NCBI GenBank assembly: GCA_039029275.1
Contig: JBCCGL010000008.1
Span: 199,806 to 263,805 of the forward strand
DNA from: JBCCGL01 sp039029275
Lineage (GTDB): Bacteria; Pseudomonadota; Gammaproteobacteria; JBCCGL01
DNA: 64,000 nt
Direction of reading: 5' to 3'
Positions within the stretch are counted from its first letter, which is position 1, and each line of letters begins with the position of its first letter. The notes beneath the pieces were generated by a model that saw only the letters and a list, made by a program, of their open reading frames with translations, did not search any database and was not told the DNA's origin. A program made the translations under genes and the position numbers. This document shows, piece after piece, positions 8,652 to 17,546 of this stretch.

Positions 8652-9412
8652 ACGTCCTGGTTCTGGGGGGCACGCAAGAAGCGCAAGTGATCGCGCGTGA
8701 GTTGGTCGAGCGCGGCTATCATGTGATCTACAGCATGGCGGGTCTCGGGATAAAACCCCAACTGGGTTGCGTGGTTCGCAGCGGTGGGTTTGGCGGTCAC
8801 GAGGGCTTGTCCGACCATCTGGCTGTCAACAACATCGACTGTCTGGTCGATGCAACCCACCCCTATGCAGAAAAGATCAGTCGCAGCGCAATTATTGCGG
8901 CGCACGACCTGTCAATTCCTCTTTATCGTTACACCCGACCCGCGTGGGAACCGCAGGAGGGCGATGACTGGAAAACGGTGCGTAACAACTGGCCCGCAAT
9001 CACCCTCGCGACCTTGCCGTACAAGCGTCCGTTTTTCACGATTGGGCGCCAGCCCCTGTTTCATATGGACGATGTGCCGGTGCGTCAGGAGTGGCTGATC
9101 CGCACCCTGGCGGCGAGCGATACCGGTAACAATCGCGTGCGGGTGTTGCGTTCGCGCGGGCCGTTTGTGCGCCAGAGCGAGGTTTCCTTAATGCGCCTGA
9201 CAGGTGTCGACGTGCTGGTATCCAAAAACAGCGGCGGCGACATGGTCGCAGCCAAGATCGAAGCGGCACGAGAACTCAACATCCCCGTTATGATGGTGCA
9301 GCGGCCAAAACTCGCACCGACCAAGAATGATTTCTCTACACCGCAGGCAATGCTCGATGCGATGCCGCGCCCCAAATCGGTTAACGTCGAGGTCAAAAGT
9401 CAGGCCATATAA
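8648..9412 (+). CDS. cobK: Precorrin-6A/cobalt-precorrin-6A reductase
   Basis: A 254-residue CobK/CbiJ protein. The N-terminal NVLVLGGTQEAQVIARELVE is the nucleotide-binding entry of this family, and CLVDATHPYAEKIS, RYTRPAWEP and SKNSGG are conserved family motifs. The enzyme reduces the precorrin-6 macrocycle with NADPH. It starts with GTG inside the cbiD stop. Pairing CbiD with CobK/CbiJ is common in Proteobacteria with a hybrid pathway. Confidence 0.92.
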   Translation: MNVLVLGGTQEAQVIARELVERGYHVIYSMAGLGIKPQLGCVVRSGGFGGHEGLSDHLAVNNIDCLVDATHPYAEKISRSAIIAAHDLSIPLYRYTRPAWEPQEGDDWKTVRNNWPAITLATLPYKRPFFTIGRQPLFHMDDVPVRQEWLIRTLAASDTGNNRVRVLRSRGPFVRQSEVSLMRLTGVDVLVSKNSGGDMVAAKIEAARELNIPVMMVQRPKLAPTKNDFSTPQAMLDAMPRPKSVNVEVKSQAI

Positions 9413-9443
9413 GAATCACGTTAGGGATGTTTAATTTTTCAGA

Positions 9444-10151
9444 ATGCTGAAAATTGAAGTCTTGTCTGACGAACAGATGAACGTCGTTGATCGGCGACAA
9501 ATTCAACAACAGGTGGATTGGACATCGATCCCACCCGAGGGAATCAGAACACGGTTCGCGGACGTCGATCTCACGCTGTTGCCCGGTGTTTTTCCTCCAA
9601 AAAGAGATACTCAGCTTTTGTCCGCATCAGTAGACCTATCACGAGCTGACTCGGTTCTTGATGTGGGCACTGGCTCTGGCGCGTTGGCAATTTGGGCCGC
9701 GAGGCAGGGCGATGCGTCGGTGATTGCGATCGATATCTCGGATGCCGCTTGCAAAAACGCGAGTATCAATGTCGAAAAACTCTCACTTAAAAATCGGATA
9801 CAAGTGCGACACGGGGACATTGCCTCCACCCTGCGTCAAGCTGAAACATTCGACGTCATCATCGCGAACCTTCCGGGTCGCAATAAAAAAGCGACAAGTA
9901 CGATTGCAGCGGCACAGTGGGATACGGATTTTAAGGCGCATAAGGCACTCTTTGCGCATTCCAAATCACTCCTGCGCGCAGGCGGAAAAATTTTTATGGT
10001 GAAGGCAAATTACCCGGACTTGCTCGAGATGGTCGATATCGCAACTGCGTTCAAATTGAGAACCGAAGTGATCGGAGTATCTGACGCCACTCCAGATGAT
10101 CCACGGATATACTATGCCCTTGCGCTGAATAAACTCGATGCAGCCGATTGA
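9444..10151 (+). CDS. Class I SAM-dependent methyltransferase, PrmC/MTS-like, target unknown
   Basis: A 235-residue Rossmann methyltransferase. Motif I is DVGTGSGALAIWA (73-85), the acidic strand is VIAIDISD (93-100), and the usual NPPY-type motif IV is replaced by NLPG (142-145) in VIIANLPGRNKK. The N-terminal GVFPPKRDTQLL resembles the substrate-side loop of HemK/PrmC and tRNA m6A enzymes. The NLPG change argues against a standard Gln or adenine N-methyltransferase. It follows cobK by 31 bases on the same strand, so it may share its transcript. It does not look like CbiT/CobL. A role in corrinoid chemistry is only a possibility. Confidence 0.75.
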   Translation: MLKIEVLSDEQMNVVDRRQIQQQVDWTSIPPEGIRTRFADVDLTLLPGVFPPKRDTQLLSASVDLSRADSVLDVGTGSGALAIWAARQGDASVIAIDISDAACKNASINVEKLSLKNRIQVRHGDIASTLRQAETFDVIIANLPGRNKKATSTIAAAQWDTDFKAHKALFAHSKSLLRAGGKIFMVKANYPDLLEMVDIATAFKLRTEVIGVSDATPDDPRIYYALALNKLDAAD

Positions 10152-10347
10152 ATTCACGAGCACCGGATTCCGCCATTTTGTGGTGACCCGCTTGTAAATT
10201 GATTGGTGAAATTGCGAGTGTTTGACTCGTACGCTGCACGGTTGTCGCATTAGTAATGGGTTTATTGCTGATACGCCTGCGAATGTGCTCAAGTAACGCT
10301 TTCTTCAGCCGTTTCAGTAGGTGCCAAAACCGAACAGAAGTTTTCGC

Positions 10348-11124
10348 ATGCCGTTGTTTACGTTTCGCAGCATTCGCATCTACATTTTACTGGGATTTTT
10401 GCTGTTCAGCGTGATCTACACCGTGCACCAGCTGCTGTACTCACGCAGTTGGCACAACCCCCTGAATGTCGTGATCTATCCAATTAATGCGGACGGCAAA
10501 AACACTACGGCGCGCTACGTCGATACGCTGTCAGTTGATCACTTCCGCGGGATCGAAAAATGGTTCGCGCGCGAAGGCAAGCGATACAAACTCCTGATAG
10601 AAAGGCCAATCGCGATATCACTTGGAAGTGAAATCGAGTCTTTGCCACCAGAATTACCGCGCTATAGAAACGCGGTGTTTAACATGATGTGGGGTGTACA
10701 CCTGCGCTGGTGGGCATTCAGGCACTCGCCCGACGATGGTTCAAACCTCTCACGCGTGCGTGTGTTTGTGCTGTATCACAGTGCGGTAGACAAGCCGCTG
10801 CCGCACTCGTTGGGATTGCAAAAAGGATTGATCGGACTGGTTAACGCGTTTGCCGTTCCAAGACAGAACAAACAAAACAATGTAGTTATCGCCCACGAAG
10901 TGTTGCATACGGTTGGTGCGCTCGATAAATACGCGCCGGGTGGGTATCCGATTTATCCAGACGGGTACGCGAATCCGAACAGAAAACCGTTACATCCGCA
11001 GCGTAGCGCAGAAATTATGGCGGGACGAATACCGATAGGGAACGGCATGCTGATGATGCCAAGAAGCTTGCGGAGTACGGTGATCAATGAACAGACCGCG
11101 AGGGAGATTAATTGGGTGAAGTGA
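10348..11124 (+). CDS. Membrane-anchored protein with HExxHxxGxxD metalloprotease-like motif
   Basis: A 258-residue protein with one N-terminal hydrophobic helix (RIYILLGFLLFSVIYTVHQL), so probably anchored in the inner membrane with a periplasmic domain. AHEVLHTVGALDKY carries His183, Glu184 and His187, plus Asp193 at the usual third-ligand position of metzincin-like or archaemetzincin-like zinc sites. I do not recognise a named family. The ATG at 10348 is preferred over an in-frame GTG at 10321. The gap of about 170 bases from the methyltransferase suggests its own promoter. Confidence 0.7.
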   Translation: MPLFTFRSIRIYILLGFLLFSVIYTVHQLLYSRSWHNPLNVVIYPINADGKNTTARYVDTLSVDHFRGIEKWFAREGKRYKLLIERPIAISLGSEIESLPPELPRYRNAVFNMMWGVHLRWWAFRHSPDDGSNLSRVRVFVLYHSAVDKPLPHSLGLQKGLIGLVNAFAVPRQNKQNNVVIAHEVLHTVGALDKYAPGGYPIYPDGYANPNRKPLHPQRSAEIMAGRIPIGNGMLMMPRSLRSTVINEQTAREINWVK

Positions 11125-11208
11125 CCGACTATGCGCGCTTTATTTACATGAGAATGCGTTTCGCTCTCTGAAGGAAGTTTTTTAATTGATGCTGTGCTCT
11201 GAGAGGGA

Positions 11209-11236
11209 GTTACTTTTTGTTCGCCCAAAAAATAAC
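11209..11236. repeat. Hairpin repeat, left copy
   Basis: GTTACTTTTT, loop GTTCGCCC, AAAAAATAAC forms a near-perfect stem. The bases ACTTTTTGTTCGCCCAAAAA (11212-11231) are the exact reverse complement of 11790-11809. It could act as a bidirectional terminator downstream of the gene ending at 11124. Confidence 0.7.
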
Positions 11237-11490
11237 AAAAAACGCGCTTCTGTGTGTTTTATTTTGCAATTGACTGAGTGGGGGAGCGCGCTTTTTTTTC
11301 GTGTCCGAACAGACATTTCTAAGCGCTCCCAACGCTTCGGCTCCAGCCTTCGCTTCGTTGCGCGCACATCCTTGTGTGCTTGGTGCATAAATTAAATACG
11401 CAATCTAACTTAGTGAATCACGCCCTCAGACAGTCAGGACGAAATTCGCGTATTTTACGAGTATTTCAATCAAAGGTCGTAGGAGAGAAC

Positions 11491-11535
11491 ATGGCCAATG
11501 ATGCCAAAGCGAAGTGCTCGTATTCTCAGTACTAA
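11491..11535 (+). CDS. Candidate micro-ORF of 14 codons
   Basis: ATG at 11491 follows AGGAGAG with about 3 to 5 bases of spacing. The frame encodes MANDAKAKCSYSQY and stops at TAA (11533-11535). The strong ribosome binding site is the only support. It could be a translated leader, the relic of a longer gene or chance. Confidence 0.2.
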   Translation: MANDAKAKCSYSQY

Positions 11536-11619
11536 AAAATCTACGGCATGAATGCAAGCGATAATCTTCTTTTGGTTGCTTAGTTTTGTAACAAGCTAAT
11601 CAGGCTAATCAAATATAAT

Positions 11620-11642
11620 GCACCCTGATATTCTCAGGGTGC
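11620..11642. terminator. Perfect hairpin, possible terminator or structured element
   Basis: GCACCCTGA, loop TATTC, TCAGGGTGC is a 9-pair perfect stem. No T-run follows on either strand, so it may not terminate transcription. No gene ends next to it. Confidence 0.35.
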
Positions 11643-11784
11643 CAATTGAGTTTGGCAGTTGACTATTCTTCGGCGAGTATTCGCTTCTTGTCGTGAGCGC
11701 ATCATTTACAAACTCGAACTCTTCAATCAAGCGCGCTCACCACTTTGTACTTCTCAGACTCAATATCCCGAAACGCACTTTTTG

Positions 11785-11812
11785 CTCACTTTTTGGGCGA
11801 ACAAAAAGTGAG
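11785..11812. repeat. Hairpin repeat, right copy
   Basis: CTCACTTTTT, loop GGGCGAAC, AAAAAGTGAG forms a 10-pair perfect stem. It matches the hairpin at 11209-11236 in inverted orientation. Such hairpins are typical of small dispersed intergenic repeats. Confidence 0.7.
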
Positions 11813-11895
11813 TCGCTCGCTATTCCCTAAATCTAGAAAGACTTCGAAAATTTTAGCGAGCAAATATTTTGAATTTCGGTTATGTAGAGAATAAA

Positions 11896-11968
11896 CCTTC
11901 GACAACTCGCTTCGCTCGCGCTCAGGGTGAACGATTTTTTTCTCCGTTCGTACGGAGCCTGTCGAAGT
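11896..11968. repeat. TTCGACA...GTCGAAG palindromic intergenic repeat
   Basis: CCTTCGACA near 11896 pairs with CTGTCGAAG near 11959, and AGGGTGAACG pairs approximately with CGTTCGTACGGAG. Elements with this core are widespread in bacterial intergenic regions. It lies just downstream of cobM (which ends at 12006 on the other strand) and may act as its terminator. Confidence 0.6.
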
Positions 11969-12005
11969 ACGATTTAAAAATCAGAGTGTCAGAGAACCAA
12001 CTCAA

Positions 12006-12785
12006 TCAAACCGTCACATCTGCCTGCTTCTTCACCTTTGGTCGAAAAATATGCGCCTTGTCCTCTCGATACAAAAAAGATTGCTCAACTTCTGCAGGAT
12101 CAAGCACGTGCCCAACCAGAATCAAGGCGGTGCGGGTAAACCCTTTCTCGCGGACTTTACCGACGATATCAGATAGGGTTCCTGTCACCCGGTCCTGATC
12201 GTCCCAGGAGGTGCGATAGCACACCGCGACCGGACAGTCTTCGCCGTAGAAAGGAATCAGTTCGGCGACGATCTTGTGAATGCGCGGCACACCGAGGTGA
12301 ATTGCGAGCGTTGCACGATGCGCGGCGAGTTCGCTCAGGCTTTCGCCCTCGGGCATTGAGGTTTTACCTGCGTAGCGGGTGTAGATAACGGTTTGCGAAA
12401 TGTTCGGAACCGTCAGTTCGTTGCCTAGCCACGCGGCAGATGCGGAAGTCGCCGTGACACCAGGGACAATCTCGTAGTCGATGCCCAAATTGCGTAATTC
12501 GTGGATTTGTTCAGCGATCGCGCCGTAAATGCTGGGGTCGCCCGAATGCACGCGAGCCACGTCAAGATCGTCGTCATGCGCGCGCTGCATCAGGCCGATG
12601 ATCTGGTCCAGGTGAAGTTCGGCGGTATTGGTCACCTGCGCACCTGACTCAAGGTCAGTTAAAACCGCTTCCGGCACCAGCGAACCCGCGTACAATACCA
12701 CCGGGCACTGACGCAGCAGGCGTTGGCCTTTGATCGTGATGAGCTCCGGGTCACCCGGACCGGCACCGATAAAATAGACTTTCAT
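12006..12785 (-). CDS. cobM: Precorrin-4 C11-methyltransferase
   Basis: A 259-residue tetrapyrrole methylase. KVYFIGAGPGDPELITIKG is the N-terminal SAM site shared by the family. VARVHSGDPSIYGAIAEQ and YEIVPGVTATSASAAWLG mark CobM/CbiF. It transfers a methyl group to C11 of the corrin ring. The ATG at 12785 matches the family N-terminus, while the frame runs to 12830 with 15 extra residues. It is divergent from cobB (76-base gap), so the two probably share a regulatory region. Confidence 0.93.
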   Translation of the reverse strand: MKVYFIGAGPGDPELITIKGQRLLRQCPVVLYAGSLVPEAVLTDLESGAQVTNTAELHLDQIIGLMQRAHDDDLDVARVHSGDPSIYGAIAEQIHELRNLGIDYEIVPGVTATSASAAWLGNELTVPNISQTVIYTRYAGKTSMPEGESLSELAAHRATLAIHLGVPRIHKIVAELIPFYGEDCPVAVCYRTSWDDQDRVTGTLSDIVGKVREKGFTRTALILVGHVLDPAEVEQSFLYREDKAHIFRPKVKKQADVTV

Positions 12786-12860
12786 ATCTGAATCGATCTC
12801 CATGTCACCAGTTTTCAGAAGGGCGCGCATTCTATCTCAGAAGCCATACCGGGGTCAGCA

Positions 12861-14165
12861 ATGATTGCACATTGTCCTGCGTTGCTGATTGCCGCGCCGG
12901 CCTCCGGTCACGGTAAAACATCGCTGACCGCGGGTCTTGCACGCTATCACGCTCGCGCCGGGCGCAATGTGCGCGTGTTCAAAACGGGGCCGGATTTTCT
13001 TGACCCGATGATTCTTGAGCGCGCCAGCGGTAACGCCGTTTATCAGCTCGATCTGTGGATGACCGGCAAAGACGCCTGTCGCCAGTTGCTGTTTGAGGCC
13101 GCGCAATCCGCTGATTTGATACTGGTCGAGGGTGTCATGGGATTGTTTGACGGCGACCCGTGCAGCGCGGATGTGTCGCAGCGCTTTGGCATTCCGGTTG
13201 CCGCCGTGATCGACGCGAGCGCCATGGCTGGCACCTTTGGCGCGGTTGCGCACGGCCTCTTCAGTTACCGCGAGAACCTGGCGTGCGCCGGGGTGATCGC
13301 CAATCGCATTGCCGGTGACTATCACGCCGACCTGGTGCGCGAATCATTGCCCCACAGCATTCCGTGGCTCGGTGCGGTTAATCGAGACGAGGTAATGGGA
13401 CTCCCGAGCAGGCATCTGGGGCTGGTGCAGGCCAAGGAGGTGGCCGATCTCGATGCCCGACTCGATGCGTTGGCGGATTGTTTTGCCAATACGCCGTTGG
13501 CCAATCTGCCGCAAGCCATTGAATTTAGTGGTACTGATCCCGATACTAGTGTGCGTGAACAGCCGCTTGCCGGCCGCACAATTGCGATTGCGCGCGACGC
13601 CGCGTTTGCGTTTTTGTATCCCGCAAACATTGACACGCTGCAGTCACTGGGTGCGAATCTGGTGTACTTTTCGCCGATCAGCGACGCGTCAGTGCCGCAG
13701 GCAGATAGCCTGTTTTTACCCGGCGGTTACCCGGAGCTGCATCTCGACTCGCTGAGCGCCAACAGGTCGATGCTGCAAAGCGTTCGCGCGTTTGTCGCCA
13801 GCGGCAAACGGGTATACGCCGAATGCGGCGGCATGCTCTATTTGCTCGAGTCGCTAAGCGATAAAAGCGGCGAAAAGGCCGCGATGGCAGGCGTGTTGCC
13901 GGGTCGGGCAACCATGCAATCGAAGCTGGTGGCGCTGGGGATGCAGAGTTTCCCCTTGATGGACGGCGAGTGGCGCGGGCATACGTTTCATCATTCCACG
14001 CTGGAAACGACGCTTGCGCCCAGCGCGCGTGGTCGACGCCAGCGAGGGAATCGGGCGGGGTATGACGGAGAATCGATTTTTATCCACGGCAGCGTTATCG
14101 CGAGCTATATTCACGCCTACTTTTCATCAGATCCGGCGCTGACGGGGCGGGTCTTCGGCGGCTAA
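12861..14165 (+). CDS. cobB: Cobyrinate a,c-diamide synthase
   Basis: A 434-residue CobB/CbiA protein that amidates the a and c carboxylates of the corrin ring using glutamine and ATP. The N-terminal P-loop ATPase half starts LLIAAPASGHGKTSLTAGLA, followed by VFKTGPDFLDP and LVEGVMGLFDG. The C-terminal half is a class I glutamine amidotransferase with the nucleophile in VYAECGGMLYLLESL. The second SAM-independent corrin step here complements cobM on the opposite strand. The start ATG is the first in frame. Confidence 0.93.
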   Translation: MIAHCPALLIAAPASGHGKTSLTAGLARYHARAGRNVRVFKTGPDFLDPMILERASGNAVYQLDLWMTGKDACRQLLFEAAQSADLILVEGVMGLFDGDPCSADVSQRFGIPVAAVIDASAMAGTFGAVAHGLFSYRENLACAGVIANRIAGDYHADLVRESLPHSIPWLGAVNRDEVMGLPSRHLGLVQAKEVADLDARLDALADCFANTPLANLPQAIEFSGTDPDTSVREQPLAGRTIAIARDAAFAFLYPANIDTLQSLGANLVYFSPISDASVPQADSLFLPGGYPELHLDSLSANRSMLQSVRAFVASGKRVYAECGGMLYLLESLSDKSGEKAAMAGVLPGRATMQSKLVALGMQSFPLMDGEWRGHTFHHSTLETTLAPSARGRRQRGNRAGYDGESIFIHGSVIASYIHAYFSSDPALTGRVFGG

Positions 14166-14179
14166 AGAGAGCCAGAATA

Positions 14180-16792
14180 ATGAAAGAAAATACGAGTCCA
14201 AAAGCAATTTTGCGCAGCGACTATGAAGCGCCGGAATTTTGGGTGGACGACGTCACGCTGTACGTTTTGCTCAATGAGGACGTCACGCTGGTCACCTGCG
14301 AAATGAACCTGCGACGCAATCCTGAAGCGGCGGCGACGCACCTGCATCTCGACGGCAGCCACCAAAAGCTGGTTTCGCTTAATCTCGACGGTGAACTCCT
14401 TCAAGCAGATGCATACGAGTTGGATGACGCCGGCTTGACCTTGCGCGATGTGCCGGATGCGTTTCAGCTCACGGTGACCAGCGAGATAGAGCCGCAAAAC
14501 AACACCGCGCTCGAAGGTTTGTATAAATCCAGCGGCAATTACTGCACCCAGTGCGAGGCACAGGGCTTTCGTCGAATCACGTACTACCCGGACCGACCCG
14601 ACGTAATGGCCAGATTCACCGTGACGGTCGACGCCGCAAAAGATAAATACCCCGTGCTGCTATCCAATGGCAATCCGATTAGCCGGCGTGACCTGGACGG
14701 CGGGCGCCACAGCGTGACCTGGGAAGACCCCTTCCCCAAACCCAGCTATCTGTTTGCGCTGGTCGCCGGTGATCTGGCCTGCGTGCGAGACACGTTTACC
14801 ACGATGTCGGGTCGCGAGGTGTCACTGGAAATTTACGTCGAGCATCACAACGCAGACAAGTGTGATCACGCCATGCGCTCGCTGAAAAAAGCCATGCGCT
14901 GGGACGAGGAGCGTTTTGGCCTCGAGTACGATCTCGACATTTACATGATCGTCGCGGTCGATGACTTCAATATGGGCGCGATGGAGAACAAGGGTCTCAA
15001 CGTGTTCAACTCCAAGTTCGTGCTGGCAAATCAGGCCACCGCGACCGATATGGATTTCCAGAATATCGAGGGTGTGATCGCGCACGAGTACTTTCACAAC
15101 TGGACCGGCAATCGCGTGACCTGCCGCGACTGGTTTCAGCTGAGTTTGAAAGAAGGGCTGACCGTTTTCCGCGATCAGGAATTCAGCTCCGACATGAACT
15201 CGCGCGCGGTTAAACGAATCGAGGATGTGCGCCTTTTACGCGCGCGTCAGTTTCCGGAAGACGCAGGCCCGACGGCGCACCCGATTCGCCCGGACTCCTA
15301 CATCGAGATCAACAATTTCTACACGCTGACCGTTTACGAAAAAGGTTCAGAAGTCATCCGCGTGCTGCATACGATTCTGGGCGAGGAGAACTTTCGCAAG
15401 GGCATGGACTTGTACTTTGAGCGTCATGACGGCCAGGCCGTGACCTGTGAGGATTTTGTCGCAGCGATGGAAGACGCCAGTGGAATCGATTTGCGTACCG
15501 CGCGGCAGTGGTATTCGCAAGCGGGTACGCCCGACTTGACCGTCGCGATGGACTACGATGCCGCGCGCAAAACCTGCGCGCTGAAATTCAGCCAGAAAAT
15601 CCCGCCAACACCGGGACAATCCGATAAAAATCCTACGCATATTCCGGTCAAGCTTGCGCTTTTTGCCAGTGACGGTAAACCGCTACCGTTTTCGGCGGAT
15701 GGCAAATACGAATACACCTTTGACGTGACGGGCGAATCGCAGTCGTTCACGCTCGAAGGCGTCGACGCGGCGCCGGTGCCGTCCTTGCTGCGCGGTTTCT
15801 CTGCACCGGTGAATTTGCACTACGACTACAGCGACGAGGATCTGGCGTTTTTGATGGCGCACGAAGACGACTCGTTTAACCGCTGGGATGCCGGGCAAAA
15901 GCTCGCACTTCGCGTGGCCTTAGCCTTGCTTGATAACCCAACCGGTGCGGTACCGAAGTCGTATATCGAAGCCTGCGCCGCGGTGCTCAGCGGCGGCGGC
16001 GACGATGCCCTGATTGCCGAGGCTTTGCATCTGCCAGGTGAAGAGGTGATCGGTGAGGCCTGCGAGGCAATGGATATCGCCGCACTGCACGCGGTGCGCG
16101 AGAAGATGCTGGGCGCCCTGGCGACGCGCATGCAGCCCGAACTCATCAGCACGTATCATCGCTGTACCACCGATGGCGAATTTAGCGTCGATGCCACCGC
16201 GATTGGCCAACGCAGTTTAAAAAATACCTGCCTTGGATTGCTCAAGTATGCGCCGGGTGACGAGGGAATCGCGTTTGCAAAAGCGCAGTTCGAATCTGCA
16301 AGCAATATGACCGACGAAATCGCTGCGCTGCGGATTCTGTGCGATGCAGAAAACCTGGACCCTCAGCCGTATCTCGCTGCGTTTTACGAGAAATGGCGCA
16401 GCGAGCGACTGGTGATCGACAAGTGGTTTTCCATCCAGAGTATGTCGCGGCGGGCAGACACGCTGTCGCGTGTAAAAACGCTGACTTCGCACACGGATTT
16501 TGAGATGCAGAATCCGAATCGTGTGCGCTCCCTGCTCGGCGCTTTTGCGATGAGCAATCCGGTTCGTTTTCACGCACCCGATGGAGAAGCGTATACCTTC
16601 TTCGCTGACCACATTATCGAACTGGATAAAATTAACCCGCAGGTGGCTGCGCGCATGGTGAGTGCGATGAGCCGATGGCGACGCTACGCGGCACCCAATT
16701 GCGATGCAATGAAAGTCGAGCTTGAGCGTATCCGCGCGGTAAACGGCATCTCAAATGATGTATTTGAGTTAGTCGATAAATCACTACAATAG
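14180..16792 (+). CDS. pepN: Aminopeptidase N (M1 family)
   Basis: An 870-residue alanyl aminopeptidase of the bacterial PepN type. GAMENKGLNVFNSKFVLA is the exopeptidase GAMEN motif, and HEYFHNWTGNRVTCRDW followed by LKEGLTVFRDQEF is the zinc-binding HExxH-x18-E site. Length and the C-terminal helical domains match E. coli PepN (870 residues). It acts in the cytoplasm on N-terminal residues of peptides. It starts 14 bases after cobB, so read-through is possible, although the functions are unrelated. Confidence 0.96.
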   Translation: MKENTSPKAILRSDYEAPEFWVDDVTLYVLLNEDVTLVTCEMNLRRNPEAAATHLHLDGSHQKLVSLNLDGELLQADAYELDDAGLTLRDVPDAFQLTVTSEIEPQNNTALEGLYKSSGNYCTQCEAQGFRRITYYPDRPDVMARFTVTVDAAKDKYPVLLSNGNPISRRDLDGGRHSVTWEDPFPKPSYLFALVAGDLACVRDTFTTMSGREVSLEIYVEHHNADKCDHAMRSLKKAMRWDEERFGLEYDLDIYMIVAVDDFNMGAMENKGLNVFNSKFVLANQATATDMDFQNIEGVIAHEYFHNWTGNRVTCRDWFQLSLKEGLTVFRDQEFSSDMNSRAVKRIEDVRLLRARQFPEDAGPTAHPIRPDSYIEINNFYTLTVYEKGSEVIRVLHTILGEENFRKGMDLYFERHDGQAVTCEDFVAAMEDASGIDLRTARQWYSQAGTPDLTVAMDYDAARKTCALKFSQKIPPTPGQSDKNPTHIPVKLALFASDGKPLPFSADGKYEYTFDVTGESQSFTLEGVDAAPVPSLLRGFSAPVNLHYDYSDEDLAFLMAHEDDSFNRWDAGQKLALRVALALLDNPTGAVPKSYIEACAAVLSGGGDDALIAEALHLPGEEVIGEACEAMDIAALHAVREKMLGALATRMQPELISTYHRCTTDGEFSVDATAIGQRSLKNTCLGLLKYAPGDEGIAFAKAQFESASNMTDEIAALRILCDAENLDPQPYLAAFYEKWRSERLVIDKWFSIQSMSRRADTLSRVKTLTSHTDFEMQNPNRVRSLLGAFAMSNPVRFHAPDGEAYTFFADHIIELDKINPQVAARMVSAMSRWRRYAAPNCDAMKVELERIRAVNGISNDVFELVDKSLQ

Positions 16793-16816
16793 GCGTGACG
16801 ATCTAAACGGAGACGC

Positions 16817-17083
16817 GTGATGGCAGGTGGCTGGGCTCGCGACGGCGCGGTGCAGGATCAAATCGACGCCAGCGTTGAAGACGCAGTCAAGCGTGCGCGA
16901 GAGCAAATGCCGAAAGGTCAAAGCCTGACGCATTGCGAAGAGTGCGACACCGAGATTCCGCCGGCGCGGCGCGAAGCCGTTCCCGGAGTACGCTTGTGTA
17001 TTAGCTGTCAGTCTGAAGTGGACGAGGCGCAAGCATTTACTGCGTACAATCGCCGTGGCAGCAAGGACAGTCAGCTACGCTAG
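16817..17083 (+). CDS. DksA/TraR C4-type zinc finger protein (YbiI-like)
   Basis: An 88-residue protein with the DksA-type zinc finger HCEECDTEIPPARREAVPGV then RLCISCQSEVD (C-x2-C-x17-C-x2-C). It lacks the long coiled coil of DksA itself, as do the short TraR/YbiI proteins, which may still bind RNA polymerase. It follows pepN by 24 bases on the same strand, with CGGAG about 10 bases upstream of the ATG. Confidence 0.88.
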   Translation: MMAGGWARDGAVQDQIDASVEDAVKRAREQMPKGQSLTHCEECDTEIPPARREAVPGVRLCISCQSEVDEAQAFTAYNRRGSKDSQLR

Positions 17084-17117
17084 CATAGCGACCCTCTTGT
17101 CAAATTCGAGCCAAATC

Positions 17118-17483
17118 GTGAATCGATCAGCCATCAACCTTGCGAAAAAATTTGCAAAATTCTCTGAACATTGGTCCCCCCGGGTTGTTGCCGAGATGAA
17201 CGATTACCAGTTTAAACTGGTGAAAGTTCAGGGCGAGTTTGTGTGGCACGACCATCCCGACACCGACGAAGTTTTTATTGTGATCGAGGGTAAGCTCGAT
17301 ATCGAATTTCGCGACAGCACCGTCACTTTGGGCGCGGGCGAGATGTACGTCGTCCCTAGAGGTGTGGAGCATCGCCCTGGCGCGCGCGATGAGTGCAAAA
17401 TGATGCTGGTCGAACCGCGCGGTGTCGTCAACACGGGTGACGCAGACAGCAAGCTAACCGCGCAAAACGACGTTTGGATTTAG
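17118..17483 (+). CDS. Small cupin-domain protein
   Basis: A 121-residue single cupin. FVWHDHPDTDEVFIVIEG and MYVVPRGVEHRPGA hold the metal-binding His/Glu positions. GTG at 17118 is chosen because the sequence from there (NRSAINLAKKFAKFSEHWSP) matches the usual start of this mannose-6-phosphate isomerase-like cupin group. The longer frame from 17055 overlaps the zinc finger gene. Reaction unknown. Confidence 0.82.
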   Translation: MNRSAINLAKKFAKFSEHWSPRVVAEMNDYQFKLVKVQGEFVWHDHPDTDEVFIVIEGKLDIEFRDSTVTLGAGEMYVVPRGVEHRPGARDECKMMLVEPRGVVNTGDADSKLTAQNDVWI

Positions 17484-17546
17484 CATGTAGTCGCAATTTT
17501 GTTAACAATCATCAAACTGATTGGCTGCGCTTTTCAACGCCTGTGC

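Larger units (their letters stand above)
11125..12005. other. Long intergenic region rich in inverted repeats, no recognisable gene
   Basis: About 880 bases between the HExxH gene and cobM. It contains two related hairpins (11209-11236 and 11785-11812) that share a 20-base sequence in inverted orientation, a separate perfect hairpin at 11620-11642, and a TTCGACA/AGGGTGAACG-type palindrome at 11896-11968. Apart from one 14-codon frame at 11491 with a good ribosome binding site, I see no supported coding sequence. The segment appears to be an accumulation of dispersed repeats. Confidence 0.65.
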
